Both the position numbers and the translations under genes were made by a program. Source: Spirochaetota bacterium (GTDB taxonomy: Bacteria; Spirochaetota; B62-G9; DRHN01). From it: DNA of 7,757 bases. Under the pieces are notes generated by a model. It made no database searches. It was not told where the DNA came from and saw only the letters and a list, made by a program, of their open reading frames with translations. The DNA lies in NCBI GenBank assembly GCA_023136305.1, contig JAGLSF010000092.1:1-7757 (forward strand). The letters are read 5' to 3'. The first letter of the stretch is position 1. Every line of letters starts with the position of its first letter. Of this stretch, positions 1-6,346 are shown piece after piece.

Positions 1-92
1 GGATCCTCGCCTTTGTCGAGCATGGCCCGGGCAAGGCTCATCGCCTCCTCCTCCTTCATGTCGGCAATTGCAGTGACCAATTTTTCCTTCAT
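1..92 (-). CDS. Corrinoid (B12-binding) protein, N-terminal fragment
   Basis: Partial gene running off the left edge; 30 complete codons are visible. It starts at ATG (92-90), preceded by AAGGAG at 106-101 with 8 nt spacing, a strong ribosome binding site. The peptide begins MKEKLVTAIADM and continues EEEAMSLARAMLDKGED, then probably Pro. This matches the first helices of the four-helix 'cap' domain of methyltransferase corrinoid proteins (MtaC/MtbC/MttC type), whose family pattern is L..A+.D.+EEEA..L.+..L..G.DP. The cobalamin-binding DxHxxG motif would lie about 100 residues downstream, outside the window, so the call rests on the N-terminal pattern only. Known corrinoid proteins of this type carry a methyl group between a substrate methyltransferase and a second methyltransferase in the cytoplasm. 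It follows ATPase 2 by 48 bp with no terminator, so it is probably in the transporter operon. It could instead be another small helical protein. Confidence 0.55.
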   Translation of the reverse strand, partial: MKEKLVTAIADMKEEEAMSLARAMLDKGED

Positions 93-140
93 CTACTCAT
101 CTCCTTGAATATGTTGGTTGGCATGGATATTCCGCCACGA

Positions 141-1274
141 TCAAGCCTCGATGGTAAATGCACTCTTTTCCGTGGCATGAAACACACATTCATGGCTGCT
201 CTCGTCAAAGAGGTGAAGCTTATGCGTGTTGGCGGTAATCCAGACGCTCTGCCCGGGTTCACCGACGAAATCGGGTGGGGCGAGCACCTTGATCACATTG
301 TCACCCAGTTTGATATCCACGATCGTTTCGCTTCCAAGCGGCTCGGTTACATAGATTTCAGCGGGGATCGATACGGTGCCCGGTTTGCTCAAATGGATCT
401 TTATGTCCTCGGGTCTGAACCCGAGTACGATGCCGGTTGCGCCGACGCCCGCCTTGAGAAGACTGAAAACCTTCTTGTCTTCGGAGTTCAGTGTGAAGGC
501 TGCATGCTCTATCTGCAGCGTACCGTTCTTACGCCTGAGCAAACATTTAAGGAAATTCATGGGCGGATTGCCGAGAATGGTTGCAACGAACATGTTGTTC
601 GGCATGCGGTATATGATGGCCGGGTCATCCACCTGCTGTAGCTTACCCTGATTCAACACGGCGATCCGATCACCCATCGAGAGCGCCTCGACCTGATCGT
701 GTGTTACATACACGAAGGTTTCCTTCAGGTTGGTTTGAAGCTCCTTCAGGGCAACCCGCATCTCGAGCCTGAGCAGGGCGTCCAGGTTTGACAGCGGCTC
801 GTCCATAAGATATGCTTTGGGTTGCCTGACGATTGCCCGTCCGATCGCGACCCGCTGCCGCTCTCCGCCGGAGAGCTGTGAAGGAATCTTCTCGAACAGC
901 CAGTCGATCTTGAGATGCTTTGCCACCTCAACGACACGCTTCTCGATCTCTTCATCCTCAATCTTCTGCTGCCTGAGCGGGAAAGCGATATTCTCGAACA
1001 CTGTCTTGTCGGGGTACAGTGCCAGGTTCTGGAAAATCATGGAAATATCCCGCTTGCTCGGATGAATCTCATTCACCGCATCATCACCGATGATGACCGA
1101 ACCCTCATCCGGTTTCTCCAGTCCCACGATAATCCGCAGCAGCGTTGTCTTTCCTGCACCGGGCGGTCCAAGAATGCAGAAGAACTCGCCGTCCGCGATC
1201 ATAAGACTGATGTTGTTCACCGCGGTCGTATTCTTGAACTTCTTGGTTATGTTTTCCAATCGTATCGAAGCCAT
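141..1274 (-). CDS. ABC transporter ATPase 2, MalK/UgpC-type, canonical signature
   Basis: Cytoplasmic ATPase subunit (377 aa, usual family length) powering the adjacent importer. Visible motifs: Walker A GPPGAGKT at 36-43, Q-loop Gln82 (MIFQNLALYP), signature LSGGERQ at 134-140, Walker B AYLMDEP at 154-160 with catalytic Glu159, D-loop SNLDA at 162-166 and switch His192 (YVTHDQVEA). After about residue 235 comes the C-terminal OB/TOBE regulatory domain, marked by LGFRPEDIKI near 284-293. The Walker A has Pro at its third position where Ser/Thr/Asn is more usual. ATG start at 1274 follows GGAGGAA with short spacing; it lies 26 bp downstream of ATPase 1. Because a second, non-identical ATPase sits next to it, the two probably form a heterodimer, as reported for GlpS/GlpT-type glycerol importers. 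In that pair it would supply the intact signature motif. Substrate cannot be read from an ATPase; the family assignment is secure. Confidence 0.96.
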   Translation of the reverse strand: MASIRLENITKKFKNTTAVNNISLMIADGEFFCILGPPGAGKTTLLRIIVGLEKPDEGSVIIGDDAVNEIHPSKRDISMIFQNLALYPDKTVFENIAFPLRQQKIEDEEIEKRVVEVAKHLKIDWLFEKIPSQLSGGERQRVAIGRAIVRQPKAYLMDEPLSNLDALLRLEMRVALKELQTNLKETFVYVTHDQVEALSMGDRIAVLNQGKLQQVDDPAIIYRMPNNMFVATILGNPPMNFLKCLLRRKNGTLQIEHAAFTLNSEDKKVFSLLKAGVGATGIVLGFRPEDIKIHLSKPGTVSIPAEIYVTEPLGSETIVDIKLGDNVIKVLAPPDFVGEPGQSVWITANTHKLHLFDESSHECVFHATEKSAFTIEA

Positions 1275-1300
1275 ATTTCCTCCATCTGTATGCGCAGATC

Positions 1301-2413
1301 TCAGCTTCCGAATCTCATAACGAGATCGGCCGACTTCTTGTCGAACAGGTACAGGTTCTTTTCATTGATAATGAGGCTCGTCATCTCCCCGATCTTTGGC
1401 TTGAAGTCACTGTCCATCGAGGATTTCAAAATCGCACTGGGATTTCCGTCGGGATGCATATACACGATCGTTTTCGATCCGAGGGGTTCAACTGAGACGA
1501 TTTTCGCCTTGAGTCCCGACACCCCATCCCTGCTCGAACCTACCTTGAGATGTTCGGGACGTATGCCGAGAACAATGTCTTCACCCCTGATGCTGTCATC
1601 AACCTGCTTCTTATTCTCCTTTGATACGCTCATTTTACCAGCACTGAAATCCTTAAGATTGAATTCACCGCCCCTGTACCTGCCCTCGAAGAAGTTTATT
1701 GTCGGGCTTCCAATGAAATTAGCCACGAACAGGTTTTTCGGGCGATTGTATATATTGTGCGGTGCGTCGTACTGCTGCAGCACCGCAAAGTTCATGACGG
1801 CGATACGGTCAGCCAGGCTCATTGCTTCCACCTGATCGTGGGTAACGTACACCGTCGTCTGCCCGAGTTCCTGCTGAATCTTCTTCAGCTCAGCACGCAT
1901 GACGTTTCGAAGCGCCGCATCCAGGTTGGAGAGCGGCTCATCGAGCAGGAAGATCTGCGGTTTCACCACCATGCTTCGCGCAAGGGCCACCTTCTGCATG
2001 TCGTTGATTGAGAGATTCGAGGCGGGCATGCTGAGCAGATGCCTTATCTGCAAAAGTCGTGCAACTTCTTGCACCTCCTTATCGATTTGCTCAGTCTCCA
2101 TTTTACGGATGCGCAAACCGAAGGCAATGTTGTCATAAACGCTCAGGTAGGTAAACACAGCGTAATTCTGGAACATGAAACCCACACCGCGCTTTCCAGG
2201 GGGTATGTTGTTCATAACCGATCCGTCGAAACGTACGGTGCCTGCATCGGGTTTCAAAAGCCCGGATATCATGTTCATGGTCGTAGTCTTGCCGCAGCCT
2301 GAGGGACCGAGTATGGCAACGAACTCCCTGTCCTTGATCTCGAGGCTCAACTCGTTGACCGCGACCTGTTTTCCGAATCTCTTGACCAGCTTGTCCAGCA
2401 CTATATTTGCCAT
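1301..2413 (-). CDS. ABC transporter ATPase 1, MalK-type, degenerate signature motif
   Basis: Second ATPase subunit of the importer (370 aa). Walker A GPSGCGKT at 36-43, Q-loop Gln82 (FMFQNYAVF), Walker B IFLLDEP at 154-160 with Glu159, D-loop SNLDA and switch His192 (YVTHDQVEAMS) are all intact. The signature is not: residues 134-140 read LSINDMQ instead of LSGGQ-x-Q, visible at bases 2014-1994, with the following KVALARSMV helix normal. The reading frame is open and the rest of the domain conserved, so this is not decay. A C-terminal OB/TOBE domain follows (LGIRPEHLKV near 282-291). ATG start with GGGAG and about 9 nt spacing; 27 bp after permease 2. From memory, GlpT-like ATPases of rhizobial and pseudomonad glycerol importers also lack LSGGQ at this point, so the altered motif may be a lineage trait. 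Likely partner of ATPase 2 in a heterodimer with one weakened ATP site. Confidence 0.95.
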   Translation of the reverse strand: MANIVLDKLVKRFGKQVAVNELSLEIKDREFVAILGPSGCGKTTTMNMISGLLKPDAGTVRFDGSVMNNIPPGKRGVGFMFQNYAVFTYLSVYDNIAFGLRIRKMETEQIDKEVQEVARLLQIRHLLSMPASNLSINDMQKVALARSMVVKPQIFLLDEPLSNLDAALRNVMRAELKKIQQELGQTTVYVTHDQVEAMSLADRIAVMNFAVLQQYDAPHNIYNRPKNLFVANFIGSPTINFFEGRYRGGEFNLKDFSAGKMSVSKENKKQVDDSIRGEDIVLGIRPEHLKVGSSRDGVSGLKAKIVSVEPLGSKTIVYMHPDGNPSAILKSSMDSDFKPKIGEMTSLIINEKNLYLFDKKSADLVMRFGS

Positions 2414-2440
2414 TGCTTTCTTCTCCCTGTTTCTTATCTC

Positions 2441-3295
2441 CTATTTCTTTATAGCACCAAAGGTGAAGCCGCGCACCAGGTACTTCTGAATGAGTATACC
2501 GAACACGATCGGCGGAACTGCTGCGATCATGCCTAGAGCCGCCTTGGGCCCATACAGTGCACCCACCATAGCCGACTGCAGCTTGCTGATGTGCACAGGA
2601 ATGGTGGTCCATCTTCGGTCGGTCAGAATGAGCGCGATGAGGAAGTCACTCCAGTTGAGTATGAACACGAATAGTGCACTCGACGCGATACCGCCCTTGG
2701 CCAGAGGCATAACCACCTTGAAGAATGCGCCGATATTCGAACACCCGTCCACGATTGCGGCTTCGTCGAGCTCCTTTGGAATGTCGTCAAAAAAGGTTTT
2801 CATGAGCCAGACCGAGAAGGGCAGCGTCACCACTCCATATATGATCGCGAGTCCGTACCAGGTATCGATCATTCTGAGAAAGGCCCACATGATCATGATG
2901 GGGATGATGATTGCTATGGGCGGAAACATGCGCAGCTGCAGCAGCATGAAGGGCAGATTCCCTCCCGCCTTGTAACGTGAGATTCCGTACGCTGCAAAGA
3001 TGCCAACCACCATAGCAATGGCCGTCCCGATAATACTGACGGTCAGGCTGTTGAGAATCGGCCGTATAGCTGTGCCGGCGATCGGGCTCATTTCAAGCTT
3101 TCGTGAAAAGATGGCCCTGAAATTATTAAACGTCGGATTATTGGGAAACCAGTATATTTTTCCCCCTGCAGCCGTCCATTCAGGGAAGGGCTTGAAAGCC
3201 ATACTGAATATCCAGTAGATCGGGAAAAAGAATAGCATGGTCACAAAGACAATCAGGAAGAACTTCAGCACTTTCACATACAGTTTCTGTTCCAT
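2441..3295 (-). CDS. ABC transporter permease 2, MalG/UgpE-type
   Basis: Inner-membrane subunit (284 aa, normal for the MalG/CUT1 second permease). About six hydrophobic spans are visible near residues 10-31, 82-108, 115-140, 146-165, 204-222 and 252-270, with the extracytoplasmic stretch 40-80 after span 1 as in MalG-type proteins. The cytoplasmic coupling 'EAA' loop reads ELDEAAIVDGCSN (175-187), with Glu-Ala-Ala at 178-180 and the invariant Gly at 184, continuing to VMPLAKGG; this loop docks onto the ATPases. The C-terminus LVRGFTFGAIKK matches the usual 'hLV+GhT.GAvKG' ending. ATG start preceded by AAAGGA (3308-3303) with 7 nt spacing. It is separated from permease 1 by 129 bp, the largest gap among the transport genes apart from the one after the binding protein, and from ATPase 1 by 27 bp. 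It forms the translocation channel together with permease 1. Confidence 0.96.
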   Translation of the reverse strand: MEQKLYVKVLKFFLIVFVTMLFFFPIYWIFSMAFKPFPEWTAAGGKIYWFPNNPTFNNFRAIFSRKLEMSPIAGTAIRPILNSLTVSIIGTAIAMVVGIFAAYGISRYKAGGNLPFMLLQLRMFPPIAIIIPIMIMWAFLRMIDTWYGLAIIYGVVTLPFSVWLMKTFFDDIPKELDEAAIVDGCSNIGAFFKVVMPLAKGGIASSALFVFILNWSDFLIALILTDRRWTTIPVHISKLQSAMVGALYGPKAALGMIAAVPPIVFGILIQKYLVRGFTFGAIKK

Positions 3296-3314
3296 CTATA
3301 TATCCTTTCGCATC

Positions 3315-3331
3315 CGGCTGCAGGAGAGCCG
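3315..3331 (-). other. Small stem-loop upstream of permease 2 ribosome binding site
   Basis: CGGCT and AGCCG form a 5 bp stem around a 7 nt loop, extendable by two A-T pairs across a bulged C. It ends 6 nt before the AAAGGA ribosome binding site of permease 2. It has no U-tract, so it is not a terminator. It may only be chance; at most it could affect translation initiation of permease 2. Confidence 0.25.
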
Positions 3332-3424
3332 ATAGTAACATATACCGCTGATTGCATCCCGAGAGAGGAATTCTTTCGAACAGAGTTCCACATCTCCCTT
3401 AACTGTTTTCTCGCCACCAGAAAA

Positions 3425-4363
3425 TCAGGCAGCCTGTTCCTCTTCCCGCTCCTTGATGGGCTTGAGTGCCTGCATCGATATGAGCGTAATAATGATGAGT
3501 ATGATGATACCGCCCGCAGCAACCCATGACCACCTCAGGTGCTTGAATCCGTGTTTATACATGTAAACCGATATGGACTCCGTTGCAGTGCCGGGTCCAC
3601 CAGTGGTCATAAGCCAGATGGCATCGAAGATCTTCACTGCCTCCATACCGCGGAATATCAGTGCGATGACGATAACCGGTTTCATGAGCGGGAACAATAC
3701 CATTCTGAAACGTTGCCATTTTGATGCACCGAGAATGAGAGCTGCATTGATCTGGTCTTCTGGAAGCGCCATGAGTCCTGATAGAAGAATGAGGAACATG
3801 AAGGGCGACCACTGCCAGATGTCGGCGATCATTATTGCTATCATTGCACTCCATGTTCCCTGCAGCCATAGTATGGAAACCTCTTTGAAGGCAAAAACCG
3901 AGAGCACCGCATTTACCGGGCCCTGGGCCTGAAAAAGCATGTAAAATACAAACCCGGCGACCGCCGGAACGATCATCATGGGCATGAGGATGATGCTGTG
4001 AAAGATCTTTTTACCGACGAAGTTGTCCCTGAAGAGGAAGGCCAGTCCAAGACCGATGAAGAACTCGACCGGCACCACCACGGCAACAATGATGAATGTC
4101 CTGACAATAGACATGAGAAAATCTGCATCCCTGAGGATGTTCCAGTAATTGGAGAGCCATCCCCAGAACTTGTATGCCTCATACCAACGTGTTCCACCCC
4201 CTGTCAATGGCGACCACTCGGACAGGCTGAGATAGATAGAGGCAAGAAGCGGGAAGATAATGATAAAGAGAAGAAAAACCAGTGCGGGTAGTATCATGAA
4301 AAAACCGAACCTCGCCGCATCCATACCTTTCGGTTCTTTGAGTGTGATCTGCTTCTTGAACAA
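3425..4363 (-). CDS. ABC transporter permease 1, MalF/UgpA-type (TTG start)
   Basis: Inner-membrane subunit, 312 aa from TTG at 4363. I chose this start because GGAGG (4376-4372) sits exactly 8 nt before it; an in-frame GTG at 4378 would give 317 aa but has only a weak AAAG upstream and would put the good Shine-Dalgarno inside the gene. Numbered from the GTG, hydrophobic spans appear near 24-48, 92-118, 125-149, 178-203, 232-244 and 285-303. The coupling loop is PEDQINAALILGASKWQRF (206-224) with the conserved Gly at 217, and GGPGTATESISVYMYKHGF (260-278) is a hallmark of the MalF/UgpA branch. The C-terminus is charged (KPIKEREEEQAA). It pairs with permease 2 to make the channel. It lies 154 bp after the binding protein stop, beyond a stem-loop region, so it is probably co-transcribed at a reduced level. 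Confidence 0.94.
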   Translation of the reverse strand: MFKKQITLKEPKGMDAARFGFFMILPALVFLLFIIIFPLLASIYLSLSEWSPLTGGGTRWYEAYKFWGWLSNYWNILRDADFLMSIVRTFIIVAVVVPVEFFIGLGLAFLFRDNFVGKKIFHSIILMPMMIVPAVAGFVFYMLFQAQGPVNAVLSVFAFKEVSILWLQGTWSAMIAIMIADIWQWSPFMFLILLSGLMALPEDQINAALILGASKWQRFRMVLFPLMKPVIVIALIFRGMEAVKIFDAIWLMTTGGPGTATESISVYMYKHGFKHLRWSWVAAGGIIILIIITLISMQALKPIKEREEEQAA

Positions 4364-4371
4364 GTTCCAAT

Positions 4372-4376
4372 CCTCC
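4372..4376 (-). promoter_or_regulatory. Shine-Dalgarno GGAGG deciding the permease 1 start
   Basis: GGAGG reads on the minus strand at 4376-4372, 8 nt before TTG at 4363. It overlaps the alternative GTG start at 4378, which argues for the TTG as the real initiation codon. Confidence 0.6.
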
Positions 4377-4391
4377 ACTTCTTTAAATTTA

Positions 4392-4412
4392 GAGTTTGGG
4401 ATCTTAAAACTC
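4392..4412 (-). other. AT-rich stem-loop before permease 1
   Basis: GAGTTT and AAACTC (4392-4397 and 4407-4412) form a 6 bp stem around a 9 nt loop in the transcript, immediately after the larger stem-loop at 4416-4477 and before the permease 1 ribosome binding site. No clear U-tract follows. Together the two hairpins may form a processing or partial attenuation region. Confidence 0.35.
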
Positions 4413-4415
4413 AGT

Positions 4416-4477
4416 CAAGGGAAGTAGAGGCCTGACCGTTAGGTCGGAGGCCAGACCCCTCACTGTCTTCCCTCTTG
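4416..4477 (-). other. Intercistronic nested stem-loop after the binding-protein gene
   Basis: Outer arms CAAGGGAAG (4416-4424) and CTTCCC-TC-TTG (4467-4477) pair over 9 bp with a 2 nt bulge. Inside, GGCC (4429-4432) pairs with GGCC (4449-4452) and GACC (4434-4437) with GGTC (4442-4445) around a 4 nt loop. It starts about 40 nt after the stop codon of the binding-protein gene. In many binding-protein ABC operons (malE-malF is the classic case) such structures protect the upstream mRNA, so the binding protein is made in excess over the membrane subunits. It lacks a run of U, so full termination is unlikely. Confidence 0.5.
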
Positions 4478-4517
4478 TATGCTTCCGATTGTGGAAATCT
4501 ATCCAACCACCAAACAG

Positions 4518-6209
4518 CTAAATCGTCGGTTTGTCCACGACCGTCGGCCATGCGGCTCTTGTTGCACGAATCGCCTGTATCTGTTTGTCCCTTCCCCTGT
4601 TGTCGGTGATCTTGTTCCACTCATCCGCGCAGTCCTTCATCGCCTGCTTCGCAGTTTTCTGACCGGTAAGCGCCTGCTGCAGGGTCGTATCGAGTGCGGT
4701 TCGGTACTCGATAACGCCCGGTATAATGATGGGCGGTGAGGAACGCTTGATCGACTCCTGATAGGTTTTGATGTGCCAGTCCTTGTAGGATCCGATGACA
4801 AAGGGGTCCTTGAAGTGCGGGACCTTCCACGGGTCGTAGTACCCGGCAGGGTTTGCAACCAACCACGTACTGACTTTCCCGCTGGAAGCCCACTGGAGTA
4901 ACAGGTACGCAGCTTCCGGGTATCGCCCGTTGGAAGCGACACCGTGTCCGATGCTCGGCCACCAGACAGTCCTTCTCACCAGAGTGCCCCCAATATTCCT
5001 TCCGGGCGACACACCGGATCTGAGTTTCTGATACACCTTGCTCTGCACTCCCAGCCAGTCTGGAGCGTTTTGAGTGTCCAGGAACTTGGGCATGTTTGGG
5101 TACGCGCAGGTGATGGCGGTTCCGCCCTCTGCCATATTGGCGTACTGCTGCGGCCAACCCCAGGAGATGGCATCCTTGTGATGCCAGGCCAGGGAGGCAA
5201 CGTGTTCCTCAGTCGCCTGAATTCCCGCATCAGAATCGATCAGCGGGTTCATGTTGTCGTCCCAGTAGGTCCGATGGGGATTGTCGAATGACGTGTAGCG
5301 CTGGAACCAGTTTGAGAATCCCCAGTACTGGTTGCGCAGGTCCGTGCACCCCAACAGCCCCTCATCGGGCCGGTGAAAGAACTGGGATATCTGGTCGAGC
5401 TGCTCCCAGGTCTCGGGCCACTGCAAATCATAGCCGTACCTGTTCTTGAATGCTCTCTGTTCCTTGGGGTCCTCGAACAGATCCCGCCGGTAGACCCACA
5501 GCTGGTAGTCACCGTCCATGACCACGTTGTACACGCTTCCAAGGTGCTTTGACGTTGAGGTGGTGGTAACATCGCCGCCCACATTACCCCACTGGGGGTC
5601 GTTCCAGTCGGGCTTGTACTTGTCCGCGAACTCATCCAGGTTTAGGAGAGCACCCGAGGCGGCAAGGTCTGCGGTCTCATCGGACCAGAAGGAGTAGGTG
5701 TCGTAGGCGCGTGCACCGGTCTGATAATCCTGGATGAGCTTCGTGGTCTGCTCCGTCTCCACAACATCCACTACCTCGAGCTCTATACCGGTTTCTTCAA
5801 AGAACACCTGCTTTGCCAGTGGAGCACCTTCGGGAAAAGGGCTTTCCCAGTGTCCGACAGCTCCCGGTGGAACCATAACCACGAGCTTGTCCGGAGCTTT
5901 CCCTTCGGCTTTCAGCTTGCGGAGGCCCTCAACAGCCACCCCTGCAGCCTCATCAGCACTGTACTGATAGCGTTCAGCACCTTCAAAGCCGGTGGGACCG
6001 CCGGTCATCCCAGAAGCCAGTCCTTCCTTCGGTGTATACTCCATCTTTTTGCCGCTGGCAAAGATAGAGTGTGGGCTGTATTTGTTGCCGATAAACTTTG
6101 ATGCTACCGATGCAGCAGCAACGCCCGCACCTGCCTTCAGGGATTTGCCCAGAAACTCGCGTCTCGAGATCCTACTCTTCCCTTCATACTTTTTTTCTTT
6201 TTCAGGCAT
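4518..6209 (-). CDS. ABC transporter solute-binding protein, Tat-exported, long type
   Basis: Extracytoplasmic substrate receptor, 563 aa. It opens with a charged n-region and the twin-arginine motif SRREFLGK (15-22), then a weakly hydrophobic Ala/Gly-rich stretch at about 24-37, typical of Tat signals; there is no lipobox Cys, so it should be a soluble periplasmic protein or stay N-terminally anchored. The body fits the type 1 family (SBP_bac_1): KLVVMVPPGAVGHWE begins the first lobe, and YWDDNMNPLIDSDAGI with SWGWPQQYANMAEGGTAI resembles the mid-region of polyol/sugar receptors. It is rich in Trp and Tyr (for example WGFSNWFQRY), suiting a ring- or polyol-stacking pocket. It is longer than the usual 400-450 aa and near the size I recall for GlpV-type glycerol receptors. 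ATG start at 6209 with AAGGAGG (6226-6220), 10 nt spacing. First gene of the transport operon. Ligand unknown; a polyol, glycoside or methylated compound is inferred. Confidence 0.93.
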   Translation of the reverse strand: MPEKEKKYEGKSRISRREFLGKSLKAGAGVAAASVASKFIGNKYSPHSIFASGKKMEYTPKEGLASGMTGGPTGFEGAERYQYSADEAAGVAVEGLRKLKAEGKAPDKLVVMVPPGAVGHWESPFPEGAPLAKQVFFEETGIELEVVDVVETEQTTKLIQDYQTGARAYDTYSFWSDETADLAASGALLNLDEFADKYKPDWNDPQWGNVGGDVTTTSTSKHLGSVYNVVMDGDYQLWVYRRDLFEDPKEQRAFKNRYGYDLQWPETWEQLDQISQFFHRPDEGLLGCTDLRNQYWGFSNWFQRYTSFDNPHRTYWDDNMNPLIDSDAGIQATEEHVASLAWHHKDAISWGWPQQYANMAEGGTAITCAYPNMPKFLDTQNAPDWLGVQSKVYQKLRSGVSPGRNIGGTLVRRTVWWPSIGHGVASNGRYPEAAYLLLQWASSGKVSTWLVANPAGYYDPWKVPHFKDPFVIGSYKDWHIKTYQESIKRSSPPIIIPGVIEYRTALDTTLQQALTGQKTAKQAMKDCADEWNKITDNRGRDKQIQAIRATRAAWPTVVDKPTI

Positions 6210-6258
6210 GAGCTTTCTTCCTCCTTCATTGGATTTTTTATCTTAAAAGCGTGCTCCC

Positions 6259-6283
6259 AGATTCAGTAACACTGCTGAAATCT
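6259..6283 (-). other. 5' leader stem-loop of the binding-protein mRNA
   Basis: AGATTCAG (6259-6266) and CTGAAATCT (6275-6283) form an 8 bp stem with one bulged A and an 8 nt loop. It lies about 50 nt before the binding-protein start, right where transcription from the candidate promoter at 6287-6314 would begin, so it could be a 5'-terminal stabilising hairpin. As DNA it could equally be an operator half-palindrome. Confidence 0.4.
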
Positions 6284-6286
6284 CAG

Positions 6287-6314
6287 ATTATGATTCCAAA
6301 ATCCGGTCTGAAAA
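6287..6314 (-). promoter_or_regulatory. Candidate sigma-70 promoter for the transport operon
   Basis: TTTTCA (6314-6309) and CATAAT (6292-6287) are separated by 16 bp. The -10 matches five of six consensus bases, the -35 four of six. Transcription would start near 6280 and give a leader of about 70 nt. A CCGG-containing element in the spacer weakly resembles the LacI-type operators at 7700-7709 and 7571-7578. No other equally good pair was seen in 6210-6497. Confidence 0.4.
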
Positions 6315-6346
6315 AGATTCCAGTATCCCAATCGGGAAGCTCACTG

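Noticed and set aside
105..641. 178-codon plus-strand open frame opposite the ATPase 2 C-terminus
   Set aside because: Antisense to a conserved domain, no ribosome site, no family pattern.
915..1835. 306-codon plus-strand open frame across both ATPase genes
   Set aside because: It is antisense to two well-conserved ATPases, spans their junction, and its translation has no recognisable domain or ribosome binding site. Shadow of coding constraint on the other strand.
1994..2014. LSIND as a sequencing frameshift or decayed gene
   Set aside because: Frame and flanking motifs are intact on both sides, including the Walker B and switch His, so substitution is the simpler reading.
1301..2413. The two ATPase genes as a recent tandem duplication
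   Set aside because: Apart from shared motifs the proteins differ throughout, including signature, P-loop and C-terminal domains, indicating old paralogues with separate roles.
3274..3522. 82-codon minus-strand frame bridging the permease 1 end and permease 2 start
   Set aside because: Its Ser/Arg-rich translation is partly an out-of-frame reading of both permeases. The internal ATG in the gap follows GGGAG with no spacer, so initiation is unlikely.
4392..4477. Full rho-independent terminator after the binding-protein gene
   Set aside because: Stem-loops exist, but the downstream sequence lacks a run of U and the permease genes continue in the same direction as an obvious functional unit.
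4621..5157. 178-codon minus-strand frame inside the binding-protein gene
   Set aside because: Alternative frame of a strongly supported receptor gene; composition is Arg/Gly/Ser-rich without domain signals.
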